Position numbers and translations under genes: made by a program. DNA of 64,000 nucleotides from Inquilinus ginsengisoli_A (GTDB taxonomy: Bacteria > Pseudomonadota > Alphaproteobacteria > DSM-16000 > Inquilinaceae). The notes beneath the pieces were generated by a model. It was not told where the DNA came from, did no database searches, and saw nothing but the letters and a program-made list of their open reading frames with translations. This document shows, piece by piece, positions 63,941 through 64,000 of the stretch. Position 1 is the first letter of the stretch; each line of letters opens with the position of its first letter. Location of the stretch: contig NZ_JAVDPW010000004.1 in assembly GCF_031453975.1 (NCBI RefSeq), positions 558,001-622,000 on the forward strand, written 5' to 3'.

Positions 63941-64000
63941 ATGGCACAAGCATCGCGTCTGCCCATGCTGGGCGCTGAATCCAACCTGAGCCGCTACCTG
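63941..64000 (+). CDS. rpoH: RNA polymerase sigma-32 factor RpoH, 3' truncated
   Basis: Only the first 20 codons are in the window: MAQASRLPMLGAESNLSRYL. The pattern of a short polar start, a Leu-Pro pair and NLSRYL matches the N-terminus of alphaproteobacterial RpoH (usually followed by a QEIRKFPML-like stretch). The ATG has GAGAGGGAGC upstream. It follows an RluA-family gene, as in many relatives. The rest of the gene lies beyond base 64000. Confidence 0.85.
   Translation, partial: MAQASRLPMLGAESNLSRYL

Overview
The window is about 64 kb of GC-rich chromosomal DNA from an alphaproteobacterium, most likely of the Rhodospirillales (an Inquilinus/Azospirillum-like soil organism is my guess; nothing in the sequence fixes the genus). 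Support comes from the pseudouridine-synthase/rpoH junction at the right end, the IalB, DUF4189 and DUF6476 families, the abundance of ABC uptake systems and SDR enzymes, and strong GC at third codon positions. I see no phage, insertion sequence, CRISPR array or rRNA. One tRNA (Glu, CTC) is present with its own promoter and terminator.

Layout. 1-5020: end of a solute-binding protein gene, a small hypothetical gene, an alpha/beta hydrolase and groES-groEL. 5079-9824: DUF1186/SEC-C protein, M19 dipeptidase, a LysR regulator divergent from an SDR-like protein, and a second SDR. 9743-13486: pobR/pobA (4-hydroxybenzoate hydroxylation), an endonuclease III-like protein and msrA. 13862-23805: FAD oxidoreductase and MarR regulator, then an SDR, a second FAD oxidoreductase and a complete five-gene oligopeptide-type ABC importer, probably a single catabolic uptake operon. 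23890-26027: LacI regulator and a glycosyltransferase-like gene. 26262-42772 (minus strand): a four-gene envelope unit headed by a trimeric autotransporter adhesin of about 4,785 residues, followed closely by an IalB protein, an Ala-rich exported protein and an OmpA-DUF4189 protein. 43299-52073: a regulator-rich stretch (four AraC proteins, three of them close paralogues, one LacI, SapC and a repeat protein). 52858-56082: a LeuA-like condensing enzyme, a thiamine-diphosphate enzyme and a truncated MEKHLA gene. 56136-61078: a ribose-type ABC importer with an alcohol dehydrogenase, divergent from a GntR regulator. 61280-64000: tRNA-Glu, threonine aldolase, DUF6476, an RluA-family pseudouridine synthase and the first 20 codons of rpoH.

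How the parts work together. Most of the window is carbon and nitrogen scavenging: transporters sit beside oxidoreductases and their own regulators. The two parts most worth following up are the adhesin unit, where a giant trimeric adhesin travels with an OmpA-type peptidoglycan-binding partner (compare AtaA-TpgA of Acinetobacter), and the LeuA-like plus ThDP-enzyme pair, which sits behind an AT-rich promoter region and does not match any pathway I know.
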